DNA of 64,000 nt from NCBI GenBank assembly GCA_014189435.1, contig CP050293.1, positions 4,035,001-4,099,000 on the forward strand, given 5' to 3'. Position numbers and translations under genes: made by a program. The stretch's first letter is position 1; the number at the start of each line of letters is the position of its first letter. The notes under the pieces are model-generated. The model made no database searches, was not told the origin of the DNA, and worked only from the letters and a program-made list of their open reading frames with translations. Shown here piece after piece: positions 43,269 through 51,768 of the stretch. Source of the stretch: Mesorhizobium loti (GTDB taxonomy: Bacteria; Pseudomonadota; Alphaproteobacteria; Rhizobiales; Rhizobiaceae).

Positions 43269-44202
43269 CGCGCACCCTCGGGTCGAGCCGCGCAATCAGG
43301 AGATCGGCGGCGATGGTGATGGAGACGTAGATGGCGGTCATGATCAGCACCGTGCCCATGACGACCGGATAGTTGCGGGTGTTGACGGCGTCGGTGATGA
43401 GCTTGCCGATGCCGGGCCGGGCGAACACCGCCTCGACGAAGACGGCGCTGGACAGGATGCTGCCGAGGCCGACGGCGACCAGAGAGATGGTCGGGATGAT
43501 GGCGATGCGCAGCGCGTATTTGGAGACGATCTTCCACTCCGGCAGGCCGAACGAGCGCGCGGTGCGGATGTGCGGTTCACCCATCACCTCCATCATCGAG
43601 GCGCGGACCATGCGGGCGATGTAGCCGATCCAGCCGAGCGCGATGGCTGCCGCCGGCATGATCAGCGCCTTGGCCTGGCTGACGAAGTCACCGGCCTCGC
43701 CGGCGCCGATGGCCGGCAGCCAGCGCAGCGTCACAGCAAAAAGCAGCAGCGAATAGATGGCAACGACGAAGGACGGCACGGCGATGACGCCGACCGAGAG
43801 CACACCGATGATGGCATCGGCTGTTGTGCCGCGCCGCATCACAGACAGGCAGCCGAGCGGAACCCCGATGAGAAGCGCAACGGTAAGCGCGGTCAGCCCG
43901 AGGATCAGCGTGTTGGGCAGCGCTTCCAGGACCAGGGCGGAGACGGGCCGGTTCGACCAGACGTCGTAGCCGAGATTGCCGGTCAGCGCGTTGCGGAAGA
44001 ATTCGACGATCTGCCACCAGACCGGCTGGTCGAGGCCCATGCGCTCAATCAGCAGCCGCTTCAGTTCCGGCGTGGCGCGCGGACCGAGCGCCACGGTTGC
44101 CGGATCGCCCGGCACCAGGAAGACGGCCGCATACATGGCGACCATGACGAGGACGAGGATCAGGATCCCGAGACCGATGCGCTTCACTGCATATGCAAGC
44201 AT
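43252..44202 (-). CDS. Oligopeptide-type ABC transporter permease (DppB-like)
   Basis: A 316-residue permease starting MLAYAVKRIGLGILILVLVM, the usual DppB N-terminus. It carries the VFLVPGDPATVALGPRATPE periplasmic loop and the binding-protein-dependent permease loop (ARSFGLPEWKIVSKYALRIA). Nineteen bases downstream of the hydrolase gene. Confidence 0.87.
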   Translation of the reverse strand: MLAYAVKRIGLGILILVLVMVAMYAAVFLVPGDPATVALGPRATPELKRLLIERMGLDQPVWWQIVEFFRNALTGNLGYDVWSNRPVSALVLEALPNTLILGLTALTVALLIGVPLGCLSVMRRGTTADAIIGVLSVGVIAVPSFVVAIYSLLLFAVTLRWLPAIGAGEAGDFVSQAKALIMPAAAIALGWIGYIARMVRASMMEVMGEPHIRTARSFGLPEWKIVSKYALRIAIIPTISLVAVGLGSILSSAVFVEAVFARPGIGKLITDAVNTRNYPVVMGTVLIMTAIYVSITIAADLLIARLDPRVRDVFRG

Positions 44203-44221
44203 GGTCTCCTCTTCGCTCCTG

Positions 44222-46231
44222 TCAGGCGAAATCGCGCCTGATGCGCCGCGTTGCCGAGGCGCTGTGGACGAGCGTGCCCCGTTCTCGCGCCTCGATCCGC
44301 CAGCTCAGGCTGAAGTGCGTTTCGTCCGATGTCAGCTCGGTGACGGCAAACGCTTCGGTGTCGGCATCGCCGCTGGCAATCGCCCAGCGGTATTCGGTGA
44401 CGAGTTTCGCCGACAGCGGATCGTCACTGCTGATGCTCACCGTGTCGCTGTTGGCCGAGGACACGGTGATGGCGCGATCGTCGTAGCGCCTGCGTCCGTG
44501 GTCTGAACTCAGCGCGATGGTCTGCACGCCCGAGCCGACATCGTCGGTGACGATGCGGCGGTCGAATCCTTCTTCCAGCGTCGTCGTCGGCACCGGCGGC
44601 GAGGTTTCGGCGGGCTCGAAGCGCACGTCGCGGTCGCGAGCCGACGGCGGCCGCACCGGCAGCATCAGCGTGCTGTCGCCGGTCGCCACCGACAGCGTCG
44701 ACAGTTTCGGCTGCGGCCACAGGATCGGCCAGTGCTGGTTGGCCAGCGCCAGCCGGATGCGGTGGCCCTTGGGCACCGTGCGGGCGAAATCATTGAGCTT
44801 CAGCCGAACGCGGAACGGTGTTCCGATCGGACACGGGGTCGGATGCTCGTGGCTGTCTCTGTGGCTGAGGTTGAGCACGCCATAGGTCATCAGCGCCGAG
44901 GTGCCGTCGGGATAGACATCGCACAGCCGGGCGGCGAGGTTGACATGCGGCTGGTCGACAGTGACGAGCAGATCGAGCTCCGGCGCGCCGAGCAAGGTCA
45001 GGTCGTTGTCGAGCGGGGGCGTGTCGAAGCACAGCGCCAGACCGTCCTCACGACGCTGGTCGATGGCCATGTCCGGGCAGGAACCGCCATAGCCGCCCCA
45101 GCGGCCGCAGTCGCGCCCGGCCGTGGCCGGCGAGCACACGGAGAGCGTGGCGCCCGGCGCAGGTTCGCTGCCCAACCCGGCGGCGTTCAGGTGCAAGGCA
45201 CGGCGCTCGATACGCGGCGACGGCCACTGGTCCTCGGCGGCCCAGTTGCCGGCATGGTCGGGGAGATAAAAAGGTTGTGGCCGCTCCTCGCCGGTGATCC
45301 AGACGCGGTAGAGCGGTTCGTCCATGATGCCGGTGTCTTCGCCACACAGCCAATGCCGCCACCAGCGCAGCGCCTCCTGCAGGTAGCCGATCAGCGGCCC
45401 CGGCGCACCGCGACAGGGATAGGCATGCGACCAGGGGCCGACGATGCCGAGCTTCGGCCCCGGCAGATGTTCGAGCAGACGCGGGACGAAGTTGGAGTAG
45501 CTGTCCTCCCAGCCGCAGACGGCCATCACCGCGCATTCGATCGCGGCGTGGTCTTCGCAGACCGAGCCCTGCCGCCAGTAGTCGTCGCGACGCTGATGCG
45601 CGAGCCAGATTTCCGACAGCGAGCTTGTCGCCGCAAGACGGCTGGCCCACATGGCGCGCCAGGCCTCGCCGACGATCTGCGGATCGGGCGCCATCGCCTT
45701 CTTCACCAGCATGAAGTTCGACCACATCTCCTGCTCGGTCAGCAGCGCGCCGCCCATATAGTGGATGTCGTCGGCATAGCGGTCATCGGTGGCGCAGTTG
45801 GCGATGATCGCCTTCAAGGCCGGCGGCCGACGCGCCGCGACCTGCAGCGCGTTGAAGCCGCCCCAGGAAATGCCGGTCATGCCGACATTGCCGTTGCACC
45901 AGGGCTGTGCGGCGAGATGCGCGATGATCTCGCAGGCGTCCTCCTGCTCGCGCGGCAGATATTCATCGGCCAGATCGCCGTCGGAATCGCCGGAGCCCCT
46001 GATATCGATGCGGGCGCAGGCGATGCCGTGGCCGGCGAGCCAGGGGTGGATGTCGATGTCGCGCGCCACCGTGCCGTCGCGGCGGCGATAAGGCACCATT
46101 TCAACGACGACGGGCACCTTGGTATCGGTGCGCGGACGCCACAAAGTGGCGGCGATACGCGTGCCGTCGGCCAGCGTGATCCAGAGCGGATCGACGGTTT
46201 CGACGGCAAAGGGGAACTCGGTTCGTACCAC
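44222..46231 (-). CDS. CocE/NonD family alpha/beta hydrolase
   Basis: A 669-residue serine hydrolase of the X-Pro dipeptidyl-peptidase/cocaine-esterase class. The catalytic Ser122 lies in GISWGG, preceded by IDIRGSGDSDGDLADEYLP. The likely acid and base are in CGWEDSYSNF and GPWSHAYP. The C-terminal jelly-roll domain (about 400-580) shows LLGAPELDLLVTVDQPHVNL and KGHRIRLALANQHWP. No signal peptide is evident, so it acts in the cytoplasm on the imported compound, hydrolysing an ester, amide or X-Pro bond. The start is GTG 46231, 13 bases after a 40-base palindrome. First gene of a seven-gene operon. Confidence 0.85.
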   Translation of the reverse strand: MVRTEFPFAVETVDPLWITLADGTRIAATLWRPRTDTKVPVVVEMVPYRRRDGTVARDIDIHPWLAGHGIACARIDIRGSGDSDGDLADEYLPREQEDACEIIAHLAAQPWCNGNVGMTGISWGGFNALQVAARRPPALKAIIANCATDDRYADDIHYMGGALLTEQEMWSNFMLVKKAMAPDPQIVGEAWRAMWASRLAATSSLSEIWLAHQRRDDYWRQGSVCEDHAAIECAVMAVCGWEDSYSNFVPRLLEHLPGPKLGIVGPWSHAYPCRGAPGPLIGYLQEALRWWRHWLCGEDTGIMDEPLYRVWITGEERPQPFYLPDHAGNWAAEDQWPSPRIERRALHLNAAGLGSEPAPGATLSVCSPATAGRDCGRWGGYGGSCPDMAIDQRREDGLALCFDTPPLDNDLTLLGAPELDLLVTVDQPHVNLAARLCDVYPDGTSALMTYGVLNLSHRDSHEHPTPCPIGTPFRVRLKLNDFARTVPKGHRIRLALANQHWPILWPQPKLSTLSVATGDSTLMLPVRPPSARDRDVRFEPAETSPPVPTTTLEEGFDRRIVTDDVGSGVQTIALSSDHGRRRYDDRAITVSSANSDTVSISSDDPLSAKLVTEYRWAIASGDADTEAFAVTELTSDETHFSLSWRIEARERGTLVHSASATRRIRRDFA

Positions 46232-46244
46232 GGCAGGTACTCGT

Positions 46245-46284
46245 TAAATCGCCTTGTTGAACGTTCGTACAACAAGGCGATTTA
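46245..46284. promoter_or_regulatory. 40-base perfect palindrome abutting the hydrolase start codon
   Basis: Fifteen-base arms TAAATCGCCTTGTTG and CAACAAGGCGATTTA flank AACGTTCGTA. The inner 24 bases match the palindrome at 34124-34165 except at the central base. The outer arms differ in sequence but stay perfectly complementary. Candidate operator for the TetR regulator at 38105-38785. Confidence 0.8.
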
Positions 46285-46390
46285 CGGCGCAATCCCGCTT
46301 CGCGCTTTTTGGCGCCGAATGCCGTCAAGCGCACCGCCGATGGGGCAGCGCGGCGAGAGATTGTGAGGTTGGATGGTAGAAGCGAACCTT

Positions 46391-46418
46391 GTCGGCCGGG
46401 CGGCAACGCCCGGCCGAC
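46391..46418 (-). terminator. Strong hairpin after the RND permease gene
   Basis: A perfect 12-base stem GTCGGCCGGGCG / CGCCCGGCCGAC with a four-base loop, six bases beyond the RND permease stop. No T-run follows on the minus strand, so it may be a transcript-stabilising hairpin rather than a complete intrinsic terminator. Confidence 0.6.
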
Positions 46419-46423
46419 AGCCT

Positions 46424-49400
46424 CTATTCGGCGGCCAGCGCCAGTTGCGGCCGGTCGGCTTTCTGACTCAGTTCCAGATCGTCCGTCGGCTCGGCTGCGC
46501 CCCGCTTCTTGGGCTCGCGGCCGAAGAACAGGGCGTAGCCCGCCGGCAGCACCAGGATGGTCAGCACGGTGGCGACGACGATGCCGCCCATCATGGCGTA
46601 GGCGAGCGGCCCCCAGAACACGGCGCGCGAGATCGGGATCAGCGCCAGCACCGCCGTCATCGCCGTCAGCACGATCGGCCGGAAGCGGCGCACGGCCGAG
46701 CCGATGATCGCTTCGGAGCGGTCCATACCTCTCGCGATGTCTTGATCGATCTGGTCGACCAGGATGATCGAGTTGCGCATGATGATGCCGAGCAGCGCGA
46801 TGACGCCGAGGATGGCGACGAAACCGAACGGCGCGCCGCTGATCAAGAGGGCGGCGGCAGCGCCGATAATGCCGAGCGGACCGGTCGCCAGCACCAGCAT
46901 CGCCTTGCCGAAATGCTGCAGCTGGATCATCAAAAGCACGACGATGATGGCCAGCATGATCGGCGCCTTGGCGGCGATCGAAGCCTGGCTTTCCGCCGAA
47001 TCCTCCGCGCCGCCCTGGATCTCGACCTTGTAGCCGGGCGCCAACCCGTCACGCAGGCCCTGCATCTCCTTGTACAGCTTTGTGACGACATCATTCGACT
47101 GCACGCCGTCGGGCAGCGTTGCCCGCACGCTAATGGTCGGCAGGCGGTCGCGGCGCCACTCGATGCCTTGCTCCAGCACCGGCACAACCTTGGCCACCTG
47201 CGACAGCGGCACGAAGCCGCCGAAATCCGTCGGGATATAGACCGAGTCGACCGAGGACAGCAGGCTGCGGCTGGCATCCGGCTCGCGGGCGACGATGGAC
47301 ACCGTCTCCTCGCCGTCGCGGAAGTCGTCGAGCGGGGCGCCGGACATCGATGCCTGCAGCATCTGGCGGATGCGCTGCGAGGTGACCCCGAGCGCACGGG
47401 CGCGATCCTGGTCGATGACCAGCTTCATTGCCGGCACCGGCTCGAGCCAATCGTCATGGACGGCGCCAAGCAGCGGATCCTCGCGGAACTTCGCCTTCAC
47501 CTGATCGGCGATGCGGCGCACCTCCTGGCGATCCGGCCCCATGACACGCATCTGCACCGGCCAGCCGGTCGGCGGACCGAGGAACAGGCGATCGACCTTG
47601 GCGCGGACAGACGGGAAGTCCTCCGCCAGGACGGTGCGCAATTTGACGATCAGCCGTTCGCGGGCCGGTTCGTCATTGGCCATCACCAAGAGCTGGGCAA
47701 AATTCGGATTGCGCAGCTGCTGGTCGAGCGGCAGGAAGAAGCGCGGCGCGCCTTCGCCGATATAGGTGGCGATGAAGCGCTTGTCCTTGTCGTCCATCAT
47801 CTTGTTTTCAAGCGCTTTGGCCTGCGCCTCGACCTCCTTGATGCTGGTGCCTTCCGGCAGCCAGAGGTCGACGAGGATTTCCGGCCGCGACGATTGCGGG
47901 AAGAAGTTCTGCGGGATGAACTGGAACGCCCACAGGCTAGTGGCGAAAGTGCCCAGCGTCATGACAAGCACGACGATGCGGTGGCGCACCGCCCAGCCGA
48001 CGGTGGCACGAAGCCGGCGATAGAAGCGCGTGTCGAAGGCGTCGTGATGGCTGCCGGCGTGCTTGCGCTGCTTGAGGATCATGTTGCCTAGCCATGGCGT
48101 GAAATAGACCGCGACGAACCACGAGACGATCAGCGCGATGCCGACGACGTAGAACAGCGTGCGGACATATTCACCGGCCGTCGACGCGGCGAAGCCGACA
48201 GGGATGAAGCCGGCGGTGGTGATCAGCGTGCCGGTCAGCATCGGGAAGGCGGTCGAGGAATAAGCGAAGCTCGCCGCCTCGATCTTGACCAGCCCCTCCT
48301 CCAGCTTTCGCTCCATCATCTCGACGACGATCATGGCGTCGTCGACGAGCAGGCCGAGCGCGATGATCAGCGCGCCGAGCGAGATGCGCTGCAGGTCGAT
48401 GCCGAGCTCGTACATGATGGCGAAGGTGGCGGCGAGCACCAGCGGAATGGCGATGGCGATGACCAGGCCCGAGCGCCAGCCAATCGACAGGAACGAGACG
48501 ACGAGCACGATCAGCAGCGCTTCGCCGAGCGCATGCATGAATTCGGCCACCGCATCCGTGACGACGCCCGGCTGGTCGGAAATCTGGTCGACGGAAACGC
48601 CGTAGGGCAGCGCCTCCTCGAAGCGCTTGTAGGTTGCCTCGACATCCTTGCCGACATCGGTGACCTTGAAACCCTTGGCCATGACGACGCCGAGCTGCAC
48701 GCTGTCATGGCCGTTGAAGCGGTATTTGCGCTGGAAGGGATCTTCCAGCCCCGACGTGACCGTGGCGATGTCGCCCAGCCTTGTGACCTGGCCGCCGGCG
48801 CGCAGGCGCAGGTTCCTGATATCCTCGACCTTGCTGACGTCGCCTTCGACGGAAATGCGCACCGAATTGGTGCCGGTGTCGACGGAGCCGGCCGGGTCGA
48901 CATTGTTCTGTCCCTTGATCGCGTTCTGCAGATCGGTCAGCGTCAGGCCGCGTTCGGCCAGCGCCTTGGACGAAACGTCGATATAGAGCTTTTCCGGCTG
49001 GTCGCCGATGATGACCGCCTTCTCGACGCCCGGCGTCGTCAAAAGCATGTCGCGCGCCTGGATGGCGAACTTCTTCAGCTCGGGATAGCTGAAGCCATCG
49101 CCGCTGATCGAATGCAGGGTGATGAAGGTGTCGCCGAACTCATCGTTGAAATAGGGGCCGAGCAGGCCTTGCGGCAGGTCGCCCTGGATATCGCCGACCT
49201 TCTTGCGCACCTGGTAGAACGCGTCCGTCACTTCGGCGGCGTTGGTGTCGCCCTTGATCTGCACCGTGATGATGGCGCTGCCGGCGCGGGTGAAGGAGCG
49301 CACGAAGTCGAGATGCGGCGTTTCCTGCAGCTTGCGCTCGATCTTGTTGACGACCTGGTCTTCCATCTCCTTGATCGAGGAGCCCGGCCAGATTGCCTGG

Positions 49401-49570
49401 ACGACCATGACCCGGAAGGTGAAATCGGGATCTTCCTTCTGGCCCATGCGCATCAGGCCGAGCGCGCCGGAAATGATGATCAGGCCGAACAGGAACCGCG
49501 CAATGGACGGATGGCCGATTGCCCAGCGCGACAGGTTGAAGGGCCGCTTTTCTTCCGTGGAATTGGTCAT
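46424..49570 (-). CDS. RND-family efflux transporter permease
   Basis: A 1048-residue AcrB-like proton-driven pump. Helix 4 carries GLLVDDAMIVVEMMERKLEE with the paired Asp residues needed for proton relay. Other features are an N-terminal periplasmic loop (GSSIKEMEDQVVNKIERKLQ), GVEKAVIIGDQPEKLYIDVS, and late GIIMRNSIILVDQIDQDIAR. Substrates are unpredictable. Last gene of a TetR-adaptor-permease operon; no outer-membrane channel gene is present, so a TolC-like partner must be encoded elsewhere. Confidence 0.9.
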   Translation of the reverse strand: MTNSTEEKRPFNLSRWAIGHPSIARFLFGLIIISGALGLMRMGQKEDPDFTFRVMVVQAIWPGSSIKEMEDQVVNKIERKLQETPHLDFVRSFTRAGSAIITVQIKGDTNAAEVTDAFYQVRKKVGDIQGDLPQGLLGPYFNDEFGDTFITLHSISGDGFSYPELKKFAIQARDMLLTTPGVEKAVIIGDQPEKLYIDVSSKALAERGLTLTDLQNAIKGQNNVDPAGSVDTGTNSVRISVEGDVSKVEDIRNLRLRAGGQVTRLGDIATVTSGLEDPFQRKYRFNGHDSVQLGVVMAKGFKVTDVGKDVEATYKRFEEALPYGVSVDQISDQPGVVTDAVAEFMHALGEALLIVLVVSFLSIGWRSGLVIAIAIPLVLAATFAIMYELGIDLQRISLGALIIALGLLVDDAMIVVEMMERKLEEGLVKIEAASFAYSSTAFPMLTGTLITTAGFIPVGFAASTAGEYVRTLFYVVGIALIVSWFVAVYFTPWLGNMILKQRKHAGSHHDAFDTRFYRRLRATVGWAVRHRIVVLVMTLGTFATSLWAFQFIPQNFFPQSSRPEILVDLWLPEGTSIKEVEAQAKALENKMMDDKDKRFIATYIGEGAPRFFLPLDQQLRNPNFAQLLVMANDEPARERLIVKLRTVLAEDFPSVRAKVDRLFLGPPTGWPVQMRVMGPDRQEVRRIADQVKAKFREDPLLGAVHDDWLEPVPAMKLVIDQDRARALGVTSQRIRQMLQASMSGAPLDDFRDGEETVSIVAREPDASRSLLSSVDSVYIPTDFGGFVPLSQVAKVVPVLEQGIEWRRDRLPTISVRATLPDGVQSNDVVTKLYKEMQGLRDGLAPGYKVEIQGGAEDSAESQASIAAKAPIMLAIIVVLLMIQLQHFGKAMLVLATGPLGIIGAAAALLISGAPFGFVAILGVIALLGIIMRNSIILVDQIDQDIARGMDRSEAIIGSAVRRFRPIVLTAMTAVLALIPISRAVFWGPLAYAMMGGIVVATVLTILVLPAGYALFFGREPKKRGAAEPTDDLELSQKADRPQLALAAE

Positions 49571-49613
49571 GGATGCAGATCCATCTGTTCAGCAATCGAG
49601 GTTCGGTAGTGGC

Positions 49614-49725
49614 TTCCGGGCGGCGAGGCTCTCCGAGCGGAGAGACACTCATCGCGGTGGGACGCGGATCGATGTGGGGGTTACATCGGCCTGACGTCTC
49701 GACCTTCGGGCCACGCCGCCCGGAA
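49614..49725. repeat. Spaced inverted repeat between RND permease and adaptor genes
   Basis: TTCCGGGCGGCG (49614-49625) and CGCCGCCCGGAA (49714-49725) are perfectly complementary and 88 bases apart, with a small CTCTCCG/CGGAGAG hairpin inside. They fill most of the 193-base gap in the operon and may fold in the transcript. Confidence 0.55.
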
Positions 49726-49763
49726 ACCAGCGGCTGCGGGAACGCGCAGCCGGTTGTCTGTCG

Positions 49764-50906
49764 TCAGCGCACCTGCTTGGCGTCGCCGTCTGCCGCGGAT
49801 GCGGACTGCAGTGCCGCATCGCCAGCGAGTTTCACCTTGAGGTTCTCGGTCATGAACTGTGTGCCGGCAGCGACCACGACGTCGCCGGGCTTCAGTCCCT
49901 CGGCAACACGCACGCCATCGGCGGCGAACGCGGCGACCTTGACCGGGCGAGCGTGAACGGTGTCGGCGCCGCGATCGACGGTCCAGACGATCGACTGCTT
50001 GCCTTGCTCGGCCAGTGCGCTCAGCGGGATCGACACGAGCTGCCGCTCATTGGCCGCCGAGGCTTCAATGCTGGCGGTCATGCCGAGAAGCACGCGCGGA
50101 TCGTTGGGCAGGCTGACGCGGACGGCAAAGGTGCGCGACTGCGGATCGGCGCTGCCGGCTACCTCACGGACCTTGCCATCGAGCGCCAGCGCGTCGTCGG
50201 ACCAGAAGCCCGCCTTGACGATCTTGCCCGGTTTGAATTCGGCGATCTCCATCTCCGGCACGGCAATCAGCACTTCCTTTTCACCGTCGACGGCAACGGT
50301 GACCACCGGCGCGCCGGAGCCGACAACCTGGCCGACATCGGCGCTGACCGCGGTGACGATGCCGTCCCTGTCGGCCTTGAGATCGGTATAGCCGACCTGG
50401 TTCCTGGCCTGGGCAAGCGTCGAGCGAGCGGAATCGCGGGTGGCGACAGCCTGGTCGTAGCTCAGCGTCGCCTGCTCGAGCTGCGCTTTCGGCGCGAACT
50501 TCTTGTCAAACAGCTGCTCGGCGCGCTTGCGGGCAAGCTCTGATGTCTCGACCTGCCGATCGGCGGCATCAAGTGATGCCTGCGCACTCTTGACCGACAG
50601 GTCGTAGTCGATGGGATCGATGCGGGCCAGCACATCGCCCGAGGCCACATGCTGGCCGATGTCGACGAGGCGCTCGGTGATCTTGCCGTTGACGCGGAAA
50701 GCCAGTGCGCTTTCGGTGCGGGCCCGCACCGAGCCGGAATAGGAGAGCGTGCGGGTGTCATGCGCCTGGGCGATCTCGACGACCTTGACCGGGCGGATGA
50801 TGTCCTTGACTTCGGCTTTCTCTTGGCTGCAGCCCGCGAGCCCGAGCGCCGCGACCATCAGGCCGGCAACAGGCAGCTTGCGGAGGATGGAACTGGACAA
50901 AGACAT
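49764..50906 (-). CDS. RND efflux periplasmic adaptor subunit (lipoprotein)
   Basis: A 380-residue membrane-fusion protein. A lipoprotein signal with lipobox LAGC puts the lipidated Cys at residue 26. The barrel-sandwich halves (FRVNGKITERLVDIGQHVAS and LKADRDGIVTAVSADVGQVV) flank a coiled-coil hairpin of about 60 residues. A C-terminal beta-barrel and membrane-proximal domain (GLKPGDVVVAAGTQFMTENL) follows. It bridges the pump and an outer-membrane channel. Confidence 0.9.
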   Translation of the reverse strand: MSLSSSILRKLPVAGLMVAALGLAGCSQEKAEVKDIIRPVKVVEIAQAHDTRTLSYSGSVRARTESALAFRVNGKITERLVDIGQHVASGDVLARIDPIDYDLSVKSAQASLDAADRQVETSELARKRAEQLFDKKFAPKAQLEQATLSYDQAVATRDSARSTLAQARNQVGYTDLKADRDGIVTAVSADVGQVVGSGAPVVTVAVDGEKEVLIAVPEMEIAEFKPGKIVKAGFWSDDALALDGKVREVAGSADPQSRTFAVRVSLPNDPRVLLGMTASIEASAANERQLVSIPLSALAEQGKQSIVWTVDRGADTVHARPVKVAAFAADGVRVAEGLKPGDVVVAAGTQFMTENLKVKLAGDAALQSASAADGDAKQVR

Positions 50907-50957
50907 CTTGGTACTCCCGACTGGAGATAAACGGTCGACACCGGCGTTCGGCGGCTA

Positions 50958-51563
50958 TTACTTCAGAGCTCTGACCGCATAGTCGATCAGATCGTCGGGC
51001 ATCGCCCGGTTGGTCTTGGCCAGGCACTGCGCCACCATCTGCGGATGGCACAGGATGACAGTGGCGGCGCCGAAGCAGCGCGACGCGGTCACCGGGTCCT
51101 GTTGCCTGAACTCACCGGCCTCGATGCCGTCGCGGATCACTTCCGCAAACAGGTCATGAATGCTGTCGACATGCTTGTCGATCACGCCCCAGTCGCGTTC
51201 GAGGGCGACGATGACCATCTCGTGGACCTTCTGGTCGTCAAGCATGACCTCCATCGTCATCTTGTATTGCGCATGGACGTAGCGCCGAAGCCGCTCCTCG
51301 GCGCTGATCGGCAGGCGCGAAATCTCGTAGGCCATCTTGTAGCTGGCGCCGAGCATCCGGCCGCAGACCGCCTGGTGGATTTCGACCTTGGAGGCGAAGA
51401 ACCGGTAAATGTTGGCCGGCGACATGCCGAGTTCGCGGGCGATGTCGGCGACATTGGTCTTGCCATAGCCATAGTGCCGGAACAGGCGCTCGGCGCAGTC
51501 GAGAATGCGGGTCACATTTTCCTGTCGAGCGGCGTCGGCGACTATGGTGGCGGCTTCGGACAT
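50958..51563 (-). CDS. TetR-family regulator of the RND efflux operon
   Basis: A 201-residue TetR regulator: RLFRHYGYGKTNVADIAREL followed by GMSPANIYRFFASK is the N-terminal HTH. The C-terminal domain (residues 80-195) is of the AcrR-like TetR_C_7/PsrA-type length. First gene of the operon, 51 bases before the adaptor. A large inverted repeat lies directly upstream of its start and is the likely autoregulatory operator. Confidence 0.87.
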   Translation of the reverse strand: MSEAATIVADAARQENVTRILDCAERLFRHYGYGKTNVADIARELGMSPANIYRFFASKVEIHQAVCGRMLGASYKMAYEISRLPISAEERLRRYVHAQYKMTMEVMLDDQKVHEMVIVALERDWGVIDKHVDSIHDLFAEVIRDGIEAGEFRQQDPVTASRCFGAATVILCHPQMVAQCLAKTNRAMPDDLIDYAVRALK

Positions 51564-51575
51564 GATCCTCTGTCA

Positions 51576-51615
51576 ATTTACGAGTGACGAATTTCAACTT
51601 TCGTCAGTCGTAAAT
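51576..51615. promoter_or_regulatory. Inverted repeat upstream of the RND-linked tetR gene
   Basis: ATTTACGAGTGACGAA (51576-51591) and TTCGTCAGTCGTAAAT (51600-51615) are inverted with one mismatch around an eight-base centre. It lies 13 bases from the tetR start codon. Size and position fit one extended or two adjoining TetR operators. Confidence 0.7.
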
Positions 51616-51705
51616 CGAAATGAGCGACCTGTCAACGCGAAATCGACGTACGCGTACAAGATAGTGACAGATGGTGACAGGGACTGGGCGATCGGCCACC
51701 ACGCG

Positions 51706-51768
51706 CTTCGTCATCCTAGGGCGAAGCAAGGAGCGGAGCGACGCGGCGCAGACCCTAGGATGACGAAG
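51706..51768. repeat. Palindromic element, family C (CTAGGATGACG type)
   Basis: Sixteen-base arms CTTCGTCATCCTAGGG and CCCTAGGATGACGAAG flank a 31-base GC-rich loop region. The right arm overlaps the last codons and stop of the acyl-CoA synthetase gene. Resembles widespread rhizobial repeat hairpins and may act as its terminator. Confidence 0.75.
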
